The position numbers were made by a program, and so were the translations under genes. Below, in pieces: positions 62,208-64,000 of a stretch of 64,000 nucleotides of DNA. Position 1 is the stretch's first letter, and every line of letters begins with the position of its first letter. A model generated the notes under the pieces. That model searched no databases, was not told where the DNA came from, and was given only the letters and a program-made list of their open reading frames with translations. This DNA is from Vallitalea longa (GTDB lineage: Bacteria; Bacillota; Clostridia; Lachnospirales; Vallitaleaceae). The stretch is from the NCBI RefSeq assembly GCF_027923465.1, contig NZ_BRLB01000001.1, positions 310,001-374,000 on the forward strand, read 5' to 3'.

Positions 62208-63503
62208 TCATAAAGCATAAAAATTATCAAACAGTTTACTCATATTTAATAAATCATCTACTCCTACTAATTCATTTATTGAATGCATTGCAAGCATTGG
62301 TACCCCTACATCTACAGCTTTTATAGGTAGATATGCGGTAACAACTGGTCCTAGAGTTTTTCCTCCGGGTATACATGAGTGATTAACGAATTTTTGATAA
62401 GGTATCTTATTTTCATCACATAATTGCTGGATAGTACCTGTTGATTCACAATCTGTAGCATAGCTTTGCTTAGCACTGAGTTTCAAGACTATTCCTTCAT
62501 TGATAACAGGTCTATTAGTTGGGTCATTCTTCTCAACAGCATTAGGATGTAAAGCATGTGCAGCATCAGCAGAAATAATAAAAGATTCTTCTAGCATCCT
62601 GTACTGTTTAGATCTTGTTCTGCTAAGTGCCATAGATATTCTTTCTATTATGTTAGAAAACAATACACTGTCAGCGCCCTGTTTGGTTCTGCTTCCAATT
62701 TCTTCATTATCGAAACAAGCAGCAATATTAATACCACTTTTATTTTCTGTATTAGCAATTGATACAAGGCTAGTATATACCATCGCTAGATCATCAAGTC
62801 TTGAAGATTGTACGAATTCTTCATTAATACCCACTACATTTCCTTTTCCTGTTAAGTATAAGTATAAATCAAAATCGAGAATATTTTCAATCTCTGTGCC
62901 TAGTTCTTTTGCAATATAAGATACAAGATAATTATCTTTTGATAATGTTTTATTAATCTGCCCAATAAGTGGTAATGTATCTTTTTGAGGACTTAATTCA
63001 ACACCTTTATTCACTTCTCTATTCATATGAATAGCTAGACTTGGAATAGTAAGTACTGATTTCTTGAAATCAATGTATTTAATAAGTGGTTTCATTGGGT
63101 TATCAGATTTCAATGCGACTTTTCCAGCAAGGGATAATGGTCTATCAAACCATGTATAATAGACAGGTCCACCATATACTTCTGTATTTAGTGTAATATA
63201 ATTGTCTGTTTTGATTTCTGATACAGGTTTGATTTTAAAGCTTGGGCTGTCAGTATGAGATATTATAATCTTATATCCCATTTTGTCAACATATTCTCCT
63301 AAAGTAAAAGCGATAATCATTGAAGAATAAGGAATAACATAATATTTTCCTCCTTTTTCAACCTGCCACTCATCTTTCATGTTAAGTTCTTTAAAACCCT
63401 TTTCATCTAATATTTTCTTTCCTTGTATCACACTATGATAAGGAGATGTACTTTTTTCAATAAATGTCATTAAATCTTTTGAATAACTCATACTTGTTTT
63501 CAT
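62208..63503 (-). CDS. M18-family aminopeptidase
   Basis: In this 431-residue protein metal-binding and catalytic pieces are visible in ISHTDSPSFKIKP, FDNEEIGSRTKQGA, ISADAAHALHPN and HSCIPGGKTLGPV. It is a soluble zinc aminopeptidase of the ApeB/yspII type that trims peptides, preferring acidic or neutral N-termini in known members. Confidence 0.92.
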   Translation of the reverse strand: MKTSMSYSKDLMTFIEKSTSPYHSVIQGKKILDEKGFKELNMKDEWQVEKGGKYYVIPYSSMIIAFTLGEYVDKMGYKIIISHTDSPSFKIKPVSEIKTDNYITLNTEVYGGPVYYTWFDRPLSLAGKVALKSDNPMKPLIKYIDFKKSVLTIPSLAIHMNREVNKGVELSPQKDTLPLIGQINKTLSKDNYLVSYIAKELGTEIENILDFDLYLYLTGKGNVVGINEEFVQSSRLDDLAMVYTSLVSIANTENKSGINIAACFDNEEIGSRTKQGADSVLFSNIIERISMALSRTRSKQYRMLEESFIISADAAHALHPNAVEKNDPTNRPVINEGIVLKLSAKQSYATDCESTGTIQQLCDENKIPYQKFVNHSCIPGGKTLGPVVTAYLPIKAVDVGVPMLAMHSINELVGVDDLLNMSKLFDNFYAL

Positions 63504-63606
63504 TTTTATTTCCTCTCTTCTTAATCTTTATACTATTTGTTTGATTGTTTTATTGTATATTTTAATTATATCAATAGAACTTTCTAGTTAATTGTAGTCA
63601 TATTAA

Positions 63607-64000
63607 TTAATCAATATAAAATCTCCATAAATAATCTGCTGCCTCTTCTGCATAATCAATATTAATACGTTTGGATTTTTTTATATCGATATTATCATGT
63701 TTTCCATCATCATATATATACAATTGGGGTGATAGCAAATCCATTCCGTTATGGGTTAAATCAAGTCCCAAAGCTTTACATAATTTCCCAGGTCCGTTAG
63801 AAAAATTTTTAATCTGATAATTATTCAGTTCTTCATACGCTTTATTATATCTGTTCAATGACATTTTAGTAATATTTTTCACGGGAACTACTCCCCTTAT
63901 CAAAACAGCACAAGGGTCATTTATACTTTCTGTAACTATATTAAGGCAATAATACATTCCATATATTATATAGATGTATATATGACCAGCTTCACCCCAC
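63607..64000 (-). CDS. 3-methyladenine DNA glycosylase (partial at its start)
   Basis: The frame stays open beyond the first ATG (63957) to the window edge, reading WGEAGHIYIYIIYGMYYCLNIVTE. That is the AAG/MPG family motif, so the start lies outside. The rest has PCAVLIRGVVPV, GPGKLCKALGLDLTHNGMDL and ends near WRFYID. It removes alkylated purines in base-excision repair. Confidence 0.9.
   Translation of the reverse strand, partial: WGEAGHIYIYIIYGMYYCLNIVTESINDPCAVLIRGVVPVKNITKMSLNRYNKAYEELNNYQIKNFSNGPGKLCKALGLDLTHNGMDLLSPQLYIYDDGKHDNIDIKKSKRINIDYAEEAADYLWRFYID

Overview
The window is a low-GC (roughly 30 percent), AT-rich stretch that reads as a chromosome of a Gram-positive Clostridia-type bacterium. 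The signs are strong AGGAGG-type ribosome binding sites, TTGACA/TATAAT promoters with 17-bp spacers, intrinsic terminators and Firmicute families (PcrA, YerC, DUF1836, BlaI/BlaR1, DegV, BirA-controlled bioY). A Lachnospirales/Vallitalea-like host is a guess. I saw no rRNA, tRNA or CRISPR array.

Region 1-8.1 kb holds accessory resistance and transport genes: an ABC exporter (cut by the left edge) under a Fur-box promoter; an ABC-F ATPase behind a leader with a 12-residue peptide and mutually exclusive hairpins; an MFS/TetR pair; bioY with a DUF1284 gene; and an HTH/hydrolase pair. Region 8.1-31 kb holds an AraC regulator, a GC-richer two-component/ABC cassette, a secreted double-CBM21 protein, blaI-blaR1, a DUF4132 giant protein with a small partner, several decayed genes (AAA_4/RecG-like, serine recombinase) and a TetR-controlled heterodimeric ABC exporter. 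From 31.24 to 38.46 kb lies a decayed prophage bounded by 25-bp imperfect direct repeats. It keeps a lysis cassette, an ORF6N antirepressor, a broken Dam methylase, an ImmA tail and a frameshifted integrase. Core genes follow (rlmD, pcrA, DUF1836, yerC, PHP phosphatase, chromate transporters).

The most striking part is 46-61 kb. An ABC importer of the NMT1/THI5 (thiamine-precursor-like) type is split by two unrelated large-serine-recombinase elements. Element 1 (about 4.05 kb: recombinase, a 46-residue protein, a chemotaxis receptor) interrupts the substrate-binding protein gene. Element 2 (about 6.17 kb: lepB, murI, a long-form rsgA behind an attenuator-like leader, two HTH regulators, recombinase) interrupts the ATPase gene. 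At both sites, joining the flanks at the short shared core (ACAGGATG and GCTATA) restores an intact reading frame of normal family length (333 and 255 residues). The circularised ends form near-perfect inverted repeats as expected of a serine-recombinase attP. The layout resembles skin-type intervening elements, but in a nutrient transporter. Whether excision occurs cannot be seen from the sequence.

The right end holds a degV gene, an M18 aminopeptidase and a 3-methyladenine DNA glycosylase cut by the window edge.
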